Shown in pieces: positions 19,428 through 28,593 of a stretch of DNA of 64,000 nt; within the stretch, counting starts at the first letter, position 1; each line of letters begins with the position of its first letter. Position numbers and translations under genes: made by a program. Source of the stretch: Campylobacter vulpis (GTDB taxonomy: Bacteria; Campylobacterota; Campylobacteria; Campylobacterales; Campylobacteraceae); contig NZ_CP041617.1 of the NCBI RefSeq assembly GCF_014217995.1, positions 1,550,001-1,614,000 of the forward strand, written 5' to 3'. Under the pieces are notes generated by a model, which was not told the DNA's origin, ran no database searches, and was given only the letters and a program-made list of their open reading frames with translations.

Positions 19428-20583
19428 CCCGCAAAATCTCATTGATCTTAAAATTCTCATCATTATCGCTATTTGTTTGCTTTTATCGCCACATATAGCA
19501 AAGATACTTCGCCTTAGCCTTTCAGCGACAGAAATTATGCTTGGGGCTTTGATAGCATATTTTGGATTTGTTGGAGAAAGTGAAAATTTTAAGCTTTTAG
19601 CAAATATAGGCTTTGCTTACTTAATGTTTATCGCTGGAATGGAAATAAATTTGCATAATTTTTTCAGTATGGATAAAGAAATCGCACAAAAAAGCCTTTT
19701 TTATATTCTCTTACTTTATACGCTTTCTTCTTTACTGGTGTGGGCTTTTGGGCTACATTATATTTTCATTTTAATTATTCCCGTGATGAGTGTGGGACTT
19801 TTATCTATACTTTATAAAGATTTTGGCAAAGAGTGTTACTGGCTTAATGTCTCTATGCTTGTTGCTACCTTAGCGGAGGTTGTATCTATCGTTCTTTTGA
19901 CCTTAGTGGGTGCTTTTTTAAACGAAGGCACAAGCGCACTTGATGTTGTCAAAAGTGTGCTTTACCTTAATCTTTTCCTAGCTCTTTGTATTTTGAGTTT
20001 TAAATTTCTTAAGGTGCTTTTTTGGTGGTATCCGCAACTTCAAACTCTCTTAATGCCTTGGGAAGATAAAAATGAAAAAGATATAAGATTTTGCGTGGCA
20101 ATTTTCATCTTTATCGTTGTGGCTATGATGATAACAAAACTTGAAATCGTGCTAGGAGCTTTCATCGCTGGCTCTTTCATCGCGACTTTTTTTAATCACA
20201 AAAAAGACTTAGAGCATAAACTCTCAAGCTTTGGCTATGGTTTTTTAATCCCTATTTTTTTCCTTTACATCGGCACAACCTTTAATCTTTCCTTGCTTTT
20301 AGATTATAAAATTGTGCTACAAGCATTTTTATTGATGTTTTCAATGATTATTTTAAGAATAGCAAGCGCTCTCATTTTCTATAAAAAAATGGGTTTTAAA
20401 AATATGCTTCTTTTTGCTTTAAGCCACTCTATGCCACTAACCCTACTCATTGCTACGGCTACGCTCTCTTATTCGGCTAAACTCATCACGGCAAATCTTT
20501 ATTCAGCTTTGATTTTAACGGCATTTTTGGAGGCTGTTTTGGTAATAAGTATGATTAAAATTCTTGCAAATTCTCGCAAATAG
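19408..20583 (+). CDS. CPA2-type cation/proton antiporter
   Basis: 391 residues with about 11-12 hydrophobic segments. The Na+/H+ exchanger-like pattern includes LSATEIMLGALIAYFGFVGE, FLMFIAGMEINL-like helix 3 and EIVLGAFIAGSFIA. The start is a TTG at 19408 overlapping bioB by 20 bp, with GGGA nine bases upstream; the next ATG would remove the first membrane helix. It acts in the inner membrane, and the exchanged cation cannot be told. The position next to bioB and gltA matches C. jejuni Cj1684c as remembered. Confidence 0.8.
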   Translation: MHPSVINPQNLIDLKILIIIAICLLLSPHIAKILRLSLSATEIMLGALIAYFGFVGESENFKLLANIGFAYLMFIAGMEINLHNFFSMDKEIAQKSLFYILLLYTLSSLLVWAFGLHYIFILIIPVMSVGLLSILYKDFGKECYWLNVSMLVATLAEVVSIVLLTLVGAFLNEGTSALDVVKSVLYLNLFLALCILSFKFLKVLFWWYPQLQTLLMPWEDKNEKDIRFCVAIFIFIVVAMMITKLEIVLGAFIAGSFIATFFNHKKDLEHKLSSFGYGFLIPIFFLYIGTTFNLSLLLDYKIVLQAFLLMFSMIILRIASALIFYKKMGFKNMLLFALSHSMPLTLLIATATLSYSAKLITANLYSALILTAFLEAVLVISMIKILANSRK

Positions 20584-20667
20584 CTTTAAAAATTTGTTAC
20601 TTTCTTACTCAAATAAAAATAAATATTTTGTAAATTGTTTTTTAAAAAGCTCTAAATTTTGCTTATT

Positions 20668-20676
20668 TGTTACAAT
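20668..20676 (+). promoter_or_regulatory. Extended -10 promoter of gltA
   Basis: TGTTACAAT, with TACAAT at 20671-20676, sits 31 bp before the gltA start in a 123-bp AT-rich gap. No -35 hexamer is evident. Confidence 0.6.
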
Positions 20677-20706
20677 AATAGATAAATTAAAATGAAAGGA
20701 TAATTA

Positions 20707-21972
20707 ATGTCAAACACCATAACCCTAACAGATAATAGAAATGGCAAAAGCTACGAATTTCCCATTTACGATGCGACTTTAGGACCTAGCGTTGTCGATA
20801 TGTCAAGCTTTTATAAGCAAACAGGTATGTTTTGCTATGATGAAGGTTTGACCTCTACTGCAACCTGTAAATCGCAAATTACCTATATAGACGGCGAAAA
20901 GGGCATTTTGAAACATCGCGGTTATCCTATTGAATGGCTTGCAGAAAATAAGCTTTTCTTAGATGTCGTGCATCTTCTGCTTTATAAAGAACTCCCAAGT
21001 GCCGAAAGATTAGAATCCTTTCGCTACGAGCTTAAAAAACGCTCTTTTATCCACGAGGGTATGCACAAGCTTTTTGACGCTTTTCCAGATAATGCTCACC
21101 CTATGGCTGTTTTACAAGGAGCGGTTTCTTCACTTTCAGCCTTTTATCCTGACCATTTGAATATGAATGTCAAAGAAGAATATATGGAAATGGCAGCGCG
21201 CATTGTCGCTAAAATTCCTACCATAGTCGCCACAGCTTATCGTTATAAAAATGGCTTTCCTATGGCTTATCCCAATTTAGATAGAGGATTTACCGAAAAT
21301 TTCTTATATATGCTTCGCACTTATCCTTATGACCATGTAAAATTAAGACCAATTGAAATTAAAGCTTTAGACACGGTGTTTATGCTACACGCCGACCACG
21401 AACAAAACGCTTCAACCTCAACGGTTCGTGCGGTTGGCTCAACCCACGCTCACCCTTATGCTTGTATTAGTGCGGGCATTGGTGCGCTTTGGGGACACGC
21501 ACACGGCGGAGCCAATGAGGGTGTCATTCGTATGCTTGAAATGATAGGCACACCTGATAGGGTTGATGAGTTTATTAAAAAAGCTAAGGATAAGAATGAT
21601 CCTTTTAGACTTATGGGCTTTGGGCATAGGGTTTATAAGAATTTTGACCCACGCGCTAAAGTGCTTAAAAAGCTTCGAGACCAGCTTATTGATGAGCTTG
21701 ACATCGATACCAATCTCATTAAAGTCGCTACTAAAATCGAAGAAATCGCCCTGCAAGATGATTATTTTGTGCAAAGAAATCTTTATCCTAATGTGGATTT
21801 TCACAGCGGCTTAATCTTAAAAGCATTAGGCATTCCAAATGAAATGTTTGCTACGCTTTTTGTTATCGGCAGAACGCCGGGCTGGATCGCACAATGGATA
21901 GAACAAAAAGAACAAGAAAGTCTTAAAATCGTCCGCCCAAGACAGCTTTATTTAGGTGAAGTGGAAAAATGA
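20707..21972 (+). CDS. gltA: Citrate synthase
   Basis: 421 residues, hexameric type II form. It condenses acetyl-CoA with oxaloacetate. Active-site motifs are present: HRGYPIEWLAE, LHADHEQNASTSTVR, GALWGHAHGGANE, MGFGHRVYKNFDPRA and the Asp in NVDFHSG. Ribosome site AAAGGA. The stop overlaps cysQ (ATGA). Confidence 0.97.
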   Translation: MSNTITLTDNRNGKSYEFPIYDATLGPSVVDMSSFYKQTGMFCYDEGLTSTATCKSQITYIDGEKGILKHRGYPIEWLAENKLFLDVVHLLLYKELPSAERLESFRYELKKRSFIHEGMHKLFDAFPDNAHPMAVLQGAVSSLSAFYPDHLNMNVKEEYMEMAARIVAKIPTIVATAYRYKNGFPMAYPNLDRGFTENFLYMLRTYPYDHVKLRPIEIKALDTVFMLHADHEQNASTSTVRAVGSTHAHPYACISAGIGALWGHAHGGANEGVIRMLEMIGTPDRVDEFIKKAKDKNDPFRLMGFGHRVYKNFDPRAKVLKKLRDQLIDELDIDTNLIKVATKIEEIALQDDYFVQRNLYPNVDFHSGLILKALGIPNEMFATLFVIGRTPGWIAQWIEQKEQESLKIVRPRQLYLGEVEK

Positions 21973-22733
21973 ATTTGGACCATTATTTAAATTTAGCTCT
22001 AGATGCTGCAGAACAAGCCTCTAGAGCCATACTAAAAGAAAAAGAAAATCTTAAAATTCTACCCAAAGAAGACGGCACAGCTCTTACTTCGGCTGACCTT
22101 GCCTCAAACGAAATTTTAAGCGAAATGCTTGCAAAAGCAGATTTTAAAATCCTTTCTGAAGAAAGAATTCTAAACTATGAAGAAAGACGAAATTTAGAGT
22201 ATTTTTGGCTCATCGACCCACTCGATGGCACGAAAGGCTTTATAAAAGGACAAGATGAATACTGCATTATGATAAGTTTAATCCATCAAAAACGCCCTAT
22301 TTTAGCCCTTATCAAAAGTCCCGAAAAAAATGAAGTTTTTTACGCACACAAAGAAAGTAAAGTTTATAAAAATGCAAGTCTTCTTCAAAACGATGAAGCT
22401 TTTTTTAAAAAAAATCAATATACCGCACTTTTAAGCATTAATCATCTCTGTAAAGAAGATGAAGAATTTGCCAAAAAACATCAATTAAAAGCCTTAAATA
22501 TAAGCTCTGGACTTAAATTTGCCGCTCTTTTAGAAGGAAAAGCTGGGATTTATAGACGCAAAGAAAATTTAAATATCTGGGACATCGCTGCTGGAGATTT
22601 TTTACTCAATCAAAATGGTGGTTTTATGGGAAAATTTGATAAAACTTTGCTTTCCTACAATGAAAAAGATTTAAGAGCGGATTATTTCATCGCGGTATCA
22701 AACAAAGCTTTTTTGCAAGATTTTGGCGATTAA
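21969..22733 (+). CDS. cysQ: 3'(2'),5'-bisphosphate nucleotidase CysQ
   Basis: 254 residues of the inositol-monophosphatase superfamily. Metal-binding motifs are ILSEER, WLIDPLDGTKGFIKG and WDIAAGDFLL. It removes the 3'-phosphate of PAP(S), preventing PAP build-up in sulfur metabolism. Translation is coupled to gltA by a 4-bp overlap. Substrate choice within the superfamily is inferred from the CysQ-like GTKGF motif. Confidence 0.9.
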   Translation: MNLDHYLNLALDAAEQASRAILKEKENLKILPKEDGTALTSADLASNEILSEMLAKADFKILSEERILNYEERRNLEYFWLIDPLDGTKGFIKGQDEYCIMISLIHQKRPILALIKSPEKNEVFYAHKESKVYKNASLLQNDEAFFKKNQYTALLSINHLCKEDEEFAKKHQLKALNISSGLKFAALLEGKAGIYRRKENLNIWDIAAGDFLLNQNGGFMGKFDKTLLSYNEKDLRADYFIAVSNKAFLQDFGD

Positions 22734-22769
22734 TTTGCTATAATTTTGCAAAAATTTCAAAGGAAAACC

Positions 22770-23510
22770 ATGCGTTTATTACTAATTCTTTTCATTTTTA
22801 CCAATCTTTTACAGGCAGAATTTTCACAAAAACAAATCATCAAAATGGAAAAAGAAGAGAACTTTGAATTAATAGACCTCAATCAAAATATTACAAAACA
22901 ACACATTGATGAACAAAAAGCCGTTTTTGATAGCTCTACATTAAAACCAAAAAAAGAACTTAGTGTTAGCAGGGATAAGGTGCTTGATTACGGAGTAGTT
23001 TTTAGTTTTAATGAAAAATTCCATTATTTTTTAAACAATCACAAAGTCAATGCCAAAGATTTTTCACTTGCTTTTACACAAAAAACTTTACACAATTTAA
23101 GGCTTAATTTTCTAAATTCCACAGCAAATGGAATTTATCAAAGTCAAAAAACCTTGCAAAATTTCAGTCCTGAAAATGCAAAATTAGTTAATGTTGCTCC
23201 CTTTCTAAGGCACGAAAAGGATAAAAATAAACTTTATGCACAATTTATGGATTATCTCATTGTAATTAATCTTAATGAATTTTACATCGAGCTTACAAAT
23301 TATTTCATTACACAAAGCACAAGCGCTCACGCAAATATCAATTTTAAGCTTGTTTCAAGTTCCAAAGGCTTGATAAAGTCTAAAAATATCCGCCTCAAAC
23401 TTGCATTAAAAGACCAAAATACAAGGCAAAATCTTCAATCAATATTAAACGAAATGCCTCAAATGTTAGCTGAAGTTATCAAAAAAGAAACGAAAGATTT
23501 AAAACCTTAA
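22770..23510 (+). CDS. Exported protein of unknown function
   Basis: 246 residues from the ATG at 22770, five bases after AGGAAA; an upstream frame has no ribosome site. A signal peptide (to about LLQA, residue 16) is clear. The rest is soluble, alpha/beta in character, with a C-terminal helix rich in Lys and Glu (LQSILNEMPQMLAEVIKKET). No family is recognised. The position after gltA-cysQ corresponds to C. jejuni Cj1680c as remembered. It converges with the next gene with no gap between the stops. Confidence 0.75.
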   Translation: MRLLLILFIFTNLLQAEFSQKQIIKMEKEENFELIDLNQNITKQHIDEQKAVFDSSTLKPKKELSVSRDKVLDYGVVFSFNEKFHYFLNNHKVNAKDFSLAFTQKTLHNLRLNFLNSTANGIYQSQKTLQNFSPENAKLVNVAPFLRHEKDKNKLYAQFMDYLIVINLNEFYIELTNYFITQSTSAHANINFKLVSSSKGLIKSKNIRLKLALKDQNTRQNLQSILNEMPQMLAEVIKKETKDLKP

Positions 23511-24140
23511 TCACCCACCGCCAATAAAATATTTCTCCACATCATCGAGCAATTTTTCACATATGCGAGAATCTGTGCTTTTTTCCACAACGAGGTTAAT
23601 ATAAGTTTTTGTATCCCTAAAACTTCCTGCAGATTTAGAATTTTCGCGTGTGAGTTTTTGATTATCTTTTGTGTATTTAATCGTAATATTAAATTTCAAA
23701 GCTGCCGAAGCTTCACCCAAATTTGTCTCCACGACAACATTCATCTGTGAAGCCTTACCAAGAGTAGCTTGCATTTTAGAAATAATTTCTCTAAATCTTT
23801 GACATTGTCTAATAAGTGTTGAAATAAATTTATTATCAACACCCTCATAAGCAACCTTTAGTTTATTTTTAATATCTTTAGTGCTTTCTTTTTCAGGAGC
23901 AACAAAAACCATATAAAAGCCATTTTTAATCGGCACATTATCGCTTTTTGCATCACGCCCGCTTGACATCACTTTCACATAAATAGCATTATCTAAATAT
24001 ACCCTATCAACCATAGGTCCATAAATTTCATACTCTTTCTTACGCACGATAACTTCACGTGCTAAAACATTCAGCTTGACATTAGCTTCTTTGATGATAG
24101 GCTCCATTTCTTTTTTGATTTCTAAAAGCTCTTTTAACAT
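23511..24140 (-). CDS. Cytoplasmic protein of unknown function
   Basis: 209 residues. The start at ATG 24140, seven bases after AAGGA, is preferred to the GTG one codon earlier. No signal peptide or membrane helix. A charged helical N-terminus (ELLEIKKEMEPIIKEANVKL) leads to mixed strands and a C-terminal helix (ICEKLLDDVEKYFIGGG). Two Cys residues (RQCQRFRE, SRICEKLL) are not in a metal motif. I do not recognise the family. It may correspond to the unassigned C. jejuni gene near Cj0119, judged only by neighbours. Confidence 0.65.
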   Translation of the reverse strand: MLKELLEIKKEMEPIIKEANVKLNVLAREVIVRKKEYEIYGPMVDRVYLDNAIYVKVMSSGRDAKSDNVPIKNGFYMVFVAPEKESTKDIKNKLKVAYEGVDNKFISTLIRQCQRFREIISKMQATLGKASQMNVVVETNLGEASAALKFNITIKYTKDNQKLTRENSKSAGSFRDTKTYINLVVEKSTDSRICEKLLDDVEKYFIGGG

Positions 24141-24194
24141 CACGCTATCCTTTTAATTAAAATGGGTATTATAACAATTTTTTCTTATAAAAAA

Positions 24195-24713
24195 TTAACT
24201 CTCCACAAGCTTCACGCCATAAGCTTTTAAAAGCTCATAAGCGTGATTTTCCAAGCCTTCATCAAAACTTGTTGTGGCATTTTTATGTAGAATTAAAGTA
24301 GCATTTGGCTTTGCACAAAAAGCTAAAATAAGATTAAAAAAAACACAAATATGCGACACAAGTCCGCAAAAATGAATTTCTTCATAAGGACTTTTTGCCA
24401 AGAAATTTGCAAGTTCTAAACTACCAAAAGTATCTTTGTGAAAGATTTTTTTTGCTTTTGATAAAAATGGGGTAAATTCGTTAGGCATCTCCCAACCTTT
24501 CGTGTCTTTAATGCAATGTTCTATCGGTAAATTCTGCCCCTCCCTTGTCTTTAAATAATCCTCTTTATGCGTATCAAAAGTGATAAGTAAATCCCCCTCA
24601 AATTCACCTAAAAGCTTTAAAATTTCGTCCTTTAAGCCAAGAGCTTTTTCAAAACCTAAACTTCCGTCAATAAAATCATTTTGATAATCTACCAAAACAA
24701 GAGCTTTTTTCAT
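24195..24713 (-). CDS. Isochorismatase-family cysteine hydrolase (nicotinamidase-like)
   Basis: 172 residues. The family triad is visible: Asp in LVDYQNDFID, Lys in IFHKDTFGS and nucleophilic Cys in GLVSHICVFFN. TFDTHKEDY supplies the usual metal-site region of nicotinamidases (Asp and His), which favours nicotinamide or a related amide as substrate. The start overlaps the end of the TtcA-like gene by 4 bp, so the genes from the nucleosidase onward form one operon. Confidence 0.8.
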   Translation of the reverse strand: MKKALVLVDYQNDFIDGSLGFEKALGLKDEILKLLGEFEGDLLITFDTHKEDYLKTREGQNLPIEHCIKDTKGWEMPNEFTPFLSKAKKIFHKDTFGSLELANFLAKSPYEEIHFCGLVSHICVFFNLILAFCAKPNATLILHKNATTSFDEGLENHAYELLKAYGVKLVES

Positions 24714-25468
24714 TTACTTCCTTTCTCCCAAAAAGTTTCACTATGCAAATTTGAAAATGCACTTTTAAGACTAGTAAAAAGCTTAGGATGCTTACTCTCA
24801 AGCTCTTTTAATAAGACCTTTGCTTCTTCTCTTGCATGAGGAAATTTGACATTTTTTTCGCTTAGTTTCATACCTGGGCAAAATTCATTACCTATCACTT
24901 CGAGTGTATTCATTGTAGCATTGTCTCTTAATTGCCTTTCACGCACGAAAATCAAAGGGCGTATGATGGTAATGCCTCTTTTACTTTTATAAATGGGTGC
25001 AAGAGTTCTTAAAGCACCATTGTGGATAAAATTCATAAAAAAACTCTCCGCCGCATCGTCTAAATGATGAGCGATTGCAAGTTTATTAAAACCCTTTTGA
25101 AGTGCGTAGGTATATAAAGCTCCACGCCTCATACGCGAAAAATAACTGCAAAAACTCGAATTTTCTCTAATCGTATCGCCTGAAATTTCATAAATATTAC
25201 TTTCAATTACACTATGCTTAATGCCGTGCTCTTCACAATGTGCGTGAAGTTTGGAATAATCCTCCCCCATACCATAACTCAAAGTCGCCGCCTCAAGCTC
25301 GAATTTAAAAGGAGCGTGAGCTTGCATACGCTTTAAAAGATGGGCTAAGGCTAGGGAGTCCTTACCTCCGCTAAGTCCCAAAAGCACTTTGTCATTATCT
25401 TCTATGAGTTTAAATTTCGCATTCGCCTGAGCGACCTGCCTAATAAGCTTTTTGCTAAGATTTATCAT
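24710..25468 (-). CDS. TtcA/TilS-family PP-loop ATPase, probable tRNA thiolase-like
   Basis: 252 residues. PP-loop VLLGLSGGKDSLALAHLL marks an ATP pyrophosphatase, with AIAHHLDDAAESFFMN and IIRPLIFVRE as in TtcA (2-thiocytidine at tRNA position 32). In TtcA the stretch before SRLRRG carries CxxC, which binds an Fe-S cluster. Here it reads CSYFSRMRRG, so the second Cys is Phe, and the later pair is reduced to one Cys (EFCPGMKL). The activity may thus differ from classical TtcA. ATGA overlaps join it to both neighbours. It matches C. jejuni Cj0118 by context. Confidence 0.75.
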   Translation of the reverse strand: MINLSKKLIRQVAQANAKFKLIEDNDKVLLGLSGGKDSLALAHLLKRMQAHAPFKFELEAATLSYGMGEDYSKLHAHCEEHGIKHSVIESNIYEISGDTIRENSSFCSYFSRMRRGALYTYALQKGFNKLAIAHHLDDAAESFFMNFIHNGALRTLAPIYKSKRGITIIRPLIFVRERQLRDNATMNTLEVIGNEFCPGMKLSEKNVKFPHAREEAKVLLKELESKHPKLFTSLKSAFSNLHSETFWEKGSK

Positions 25469-26151
25469 AATTTATCGCACATTTTAAGCACAAAATTCGC
25501 AGAAATTTTAGCAGACTTTACTACAAATTCATCAAAGTCAAATTCTGCCTTTTCTCCAGCCTTATCGCTCATTGCTCTTAAAATAAAACAAGGCACTTTC
25601 AAAGCATCGCACACTAAAGCTACACTAGCACCCTCCATCTCACAAGCATCGGCATTAAAAATTTCTCTAATCTTTGCCTTTTTTGCCTCATCACAAATAA
25701 ATTCATCACCTGTTGCAATAATGCCCGCATTAAGCTTGATATTAAGCTCCTTAGCCACTTCAAGTGCAAGAGTATTTAAACACTCATTTGTTTTGATAAA
25801 AATTTCATTCCCCGGCACAAAACCTAAAGGATGCCCAAATGCTGTAATGTCCAAATCATACTGCACCAAACTTTCAGCATAAAGCAAATCACCTATTTCT
25901 AAATTTGGATTAAAAGCACCAGCCACACCCGTAAAAAGCAAAGTTTGCGCACCATATCGCTCTATCATCACGCTAGCACTTAAAGTGGAATTAACCTTGC
26001 CAATTTTAGAATAAGCCAAAATAAGCTCATGTCCCTTATAATTTGCAAAATAATAAGTGTTGTTAGCATATTCTTCGCTTGTATAATCTTTTAAAATTTC
26101 AAGTAGGGGTGCAATTTCTTCTTGCATTGCACCAAGTATTGCTATTTTCAT
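25465..26151 (-). CDS. pfs: 5'-methylthioadenosine/S-adenosylhomocysteine nucleosidase
   Basis: 228 residues. Features are IAILGAMQEEIAPLL at the N-terminus, FTGVAGAFNP, the substrate-binding CEMEGASVA and the catalytic Asp in RAMSDKAGE. It recycles SAH and MTA, supplies the precursor for LuxS, and in Campylobacter and Helicobacter also cleaves 6-amino-6-deoxyfutalosine for menaquinone synthesis. That last role links it to the mqnD-like gene at 16645. The start overlaps fabD by 4 bp. Confidence 0.95.
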   Translation of the reverse strand: MKIAILGAMQEEIAPLLEILKDYTSEEYANNTYYFANYKGHELILAYSKIGKVNSTLSASVMIERYGAQTLLFTGVAGAFNPNLEIGDLLYAESLVQYDLDITAFGHPLGFVPGNEIFIKTNECLNTLALEVAKELNIKLNAGIIATGDEFICDEAKKAKIREIFNADACEMEGASVALVCDALKVPCFILRAMSDKAGEKAEFDFDEFVVKSAKISANFVLKMCDKL

Positions 26152-27071
26152 TGTATTGCCTTTAAAAATTCATCAATTTCGCCCAAATTTGTAAGAGCGT
26201 AAGTTTCTTTTTGAGTGATTTTTTTATTAAGTCCTTTTAAAATACTCGCTCCAAATTCGACAAAATAATTTACCTCATTTTGCGTATTCAAAATGCTTTG
26301 TTTATAGAGCACAGGAGATACAAGCTGAGCTTTGAGTAAAGTCAAAGCCTCGCTTTTGTTTTCATAAGGCTTAGCACTAACATTTGAAATCACAGGCAAA
26401 AAACTAGGCTTCAAAACGCTTTCTAACTCCCTGCTAAGCTTATTTGACGCCTCATTTAAGAGCGGACAATGACTCGCCACACTCATATTTAAAAGCATCG
26501 CCCTTTTAGCACCAGCTTCTTTAAATTTCGCTTCATATTCTAACAAATGTGCTTTTAAACCTGCCACGACAATTTGCCCATCGCAATTATAATTTGCCAC
26601 AAAAATGCTTTTACCCTCCACTTTTGCCAACTCGCAAAGATTTTGCACCACTTCATCGCTTAAGCCTAAAATCACCATCATACCTGCTTCAATTTTAGCA
26701 CAATCCTCTTGCATATAAATTCCGCGTCTATGGACCAAAATAATGGCTTCTAAAAAATCAAAAGCTCCATTTACAGCCAAAGCGCTAAATTCACCCAAAG
26801 AATGCCCCAAGGTAAAACTATGTCTAAAATCCGGCTTTCTTTCTAATAGAGCAACATAAGCCATTAAGGAAGTTAAAACAATGGCGGGCTGTGTAAATTC
26901 ACTTTTGTTTAAATCATCATTTTGCGTAAAAAGAAGGCGTTTAAAATCAATCTTGCTATATTCACTCGCTTCATCTAAAAGGGCTTTTGCTTTTGGAGAA
27001 TTTTCGTAAAAGTCCTTTCCCATACCAAGGCTTTGAGAGCCTTGACCGGGGAATATCAATGCACAACTCAT
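26148..27071 (-). CDS. fabD: Malonyl-CoA:ACP transacylase
   Basis: 307 residues from MSCALIFPGQGSQSLG. The start at 27071 overlaps the slyD stop as ATGA; the longer Arg-rich extension in this frame is only the slyD His/Gly tail read out of frame. Active-site Ser lies in LGHSLGEFSAL, the Arg in RRGIYMQED, and ASHCPLL carries the catalytic His. It loads malonyl groups on acyl carrier protein for fatty-acid synthesis. Confidence 0.96.
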   Translation of the reverse strand: MSCALIFPGQGSQSLGMGKDFYENSPKAKALLDEASEYSKIDFKRLLFTQNDDLNKSEFTQPAIVLTSLMAYVALLERKPDFRHSFTLGHSLGEFSALAVNGAFDFLEAIILVHRRGIYMQEDCAKIEAGMMVILGLSDEVVQNLCELAKVEGKSIFVANYNCDGQIVVAGLKAHLLEYEAKFKEAGAKRAMLLNMSVASHCPLLNEASNKLSRELESVLKPSFLPVISNVSAKPYENKSEALTLLKAQLVSPVLYKQSILNTQNEVNYFVEFGASILKGLNKKITQKETYALTNLGEIDEFLKAIQ

Positions 27072-27634
27072 CCGTGGCAACCACAACCGCCACCGCCACC
27101 TCCGCAGCAACCGCCTCCGCCGCCGTGATGATGATGTCCGTGTCCGCCACCTCCGCAGCAACCGCCACTTCCAGCTATAATGCCTGTTAAAATTTCATCT
27201 TCACTAGCTTCTCTAGCATCGACTATATTAAGAGAAAAAAGCAAATCTCTACCTGCATAAGGATGATTGTAGTCTATCGTTACTTCATTATCATTTATTT
27301 CTTTCACACTTACACGCACTGTTTGTCCGTCCTCACCTTCGCCAAAAAGCTCCATACCGATTTTTAAATCAATACCAGCAAATTGCTCTTTAGGTAAGGT
27401 TTGCACCGCACTTTCATCATAATCACCTAAAGCTTTATCTTTTTTGATAAGCACATCAGCATTTGAAGGGCATTCAAGCTTCATCACTTCTTCTTCTAAA
27501 CTATCTAAAATTTGCCCTTTTCCAACTATAAATGCAATAGGCTGGGCGTTAATATTAGACTCTAAAATTTCATTGGTGTTTGCATCTTTTAACTCATAAA
27601 ACATCGATACTACACTATTTTTTTCTATAGCCAT
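27068..27634 (-). CDS. slyD: FKBP-type peptidyl-prolyl isomerase SlyD
   Basis: 188 residues. An FKBP/IF-domain core (AIEKNSVVSMFYELKD, IVGKGQILDSLEE, DYNHPYAGRDLLFSL) is followed by a 35-residue Gly/His/Cys tail with HGHHHH and several CC/CGC groups. SlyD folds proline-containing proteins and hands nickel to metal enzymes such as hydrogenase; the tail binds metal. The tail's repetitive Gly codons make this stretch locally GC-rich. Coupled to fabD. Confidence 0.95.
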   Translation of the reverse strand: MAIEKNSVVSMFYELKDANTNEILESNINAQPIAFIVGKGQILDSLEEEVMKLECPSNADVLIKKDKALGDYDESAVQTLPKEQFAGIDLKIGMELFGEGEDGQTVRVSVKEINDNEVTIDYNHPYAGRDLLFSLNIVDAREASEDEILTGIIAGSGGCCGGGGHGHHHHGGGGGCCGGGGGGCGCHG

Positions 27635-27654
27635 TTCTTCTCCTTTAATTTATT

Positions 27655-28593
27655 TTATTTACGATTTGGCGAAGCTTTTGCTTCTGGAGTGTTGGGATAA
27701 TTTGTTTTTAAAGCCTTGTAAAAGCCATTAGCACTTTTTGTATCACCCACTTTATCTAAAGAAATAGCTGTATGGTACAATAATTTAGGAAAATAATCTC
27801 CCTTAGTGCTTATGCTTGAACTTTTTTTATAATAAACAATAGCATTATTATAATTTTGCTGCTTATACTCTATCTCTCCAAGCCAAAAATTCGCCCTTGC
27901 AGGCTTATAATGTTTTTCTATAAGATAATTAAATTTTTCCCTAGAATTTTCAAAAAGATTTTCATTTAAATCTTTAATTGCTAATTTCAAAATTTCATTA
28001 TGCTTTTCTTTTTTCCAACTATCATCAGCTTTAACTTCTTGTGTTTGTGAAGTTGCTGCGACACTAGCATTTTCTTCGCTAGTAAGATTGCTATCGTTTC
28101 TCGTTGTGTTAAAAGTCATTTTTGTGCGATTTGTATCATTAAAGTCATTTTTAGAAACATAATTGTTATTGATAGAATCAACTAAAGAGCTAAGCTCTGT
28201 TAAAATTTTCTTAACCTGCTTGTGATTTGCATCTTGTATCTTTCTACTTTCCTCAACATAAGCTTTAAGACTTTTAAGTTCTAAGCTAAGATTATTTTCT
28301 ACACTTTCGCCATTTGTCTCAAGTTGAGTTAAGCGTGAATTTGACTTAGCATACTGAGAATTAATGCCCTCAAGCATACTTTGCAAGCCTTCTAATCTCT
28401 CATTTGTTTCATTAATTTTAGCATTAAGGGAAGAATATTCATTGCCTAATGTATCAAGCTTGTCTTTAAATAATTTTTCATTTGAAGTTAGTCCATAGGC
28501 TGAATTGCTCGTTAAATTTCCTGCACCAAAAGCAGAAGTCTCCGCATAAAGAAAGGTAGCTCCAAAGAGAGCTACTAAGGTAATTTTTTTCAT
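27655..28593 (-). CDS. CpoB/YbgF-like TPR periplasmic protein of the Tol-Pal cluster, N-glycosylated
   Basis: 312 residues: signal peptide (to about LYAE), coiled coil (about 40-150), Ser/Thr/Asn-rich linker, then TPR repeats (ARANFWLGEIEYKQQNYNNA and the following repeat). Four D/E-x-N-x-S/T sequons are present: ENNLS, DTNRT, DSNLT and EENAS. It overlaps pal by one base. It corresponds to C. jejuni Cj0114, a known multiply glycosylated protein. YbgF/CpoB helps coordinate peptidoglycan synthesis with outer-membrane constriction. Confidence 0.85.
   Translation of the reverse strand: MKKITLVALFGATFLYAETSAFGAGNLTSNSAYGLTSNEKLFKDKLDTLGNEYSSLNAKINETNERLEGLQSMLEGINSQYAKSNSRLTQLETNGESVENNLSLELKSLKAYVEESRKIQDANHKQVKKILTELSSLVDSINNNYVSKNDFNDTNRTKMTFNTTRNDSNLTSEENASVAATSQTQEVKADDSWKKEKHNEILKLAIKDLNENLFENSREKFNYLIEKHYKPARANFWLGEIEYKQQNYNNAIVYYKKSSSISTKGDYFPKLLYHTAISLDKVGDTKSANGFYKALKTNYPNTPEAKASPNRK

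Noticed and set aside
27072-27168. Arg/Trp-rich N-terminal extension in front of FabD, and Ala-rich frames on the other strand
   Set aside because: These are the SlyD Gly/His/Cys tail read in other frames. FabD starts at 27071 with an ATGA overlap.
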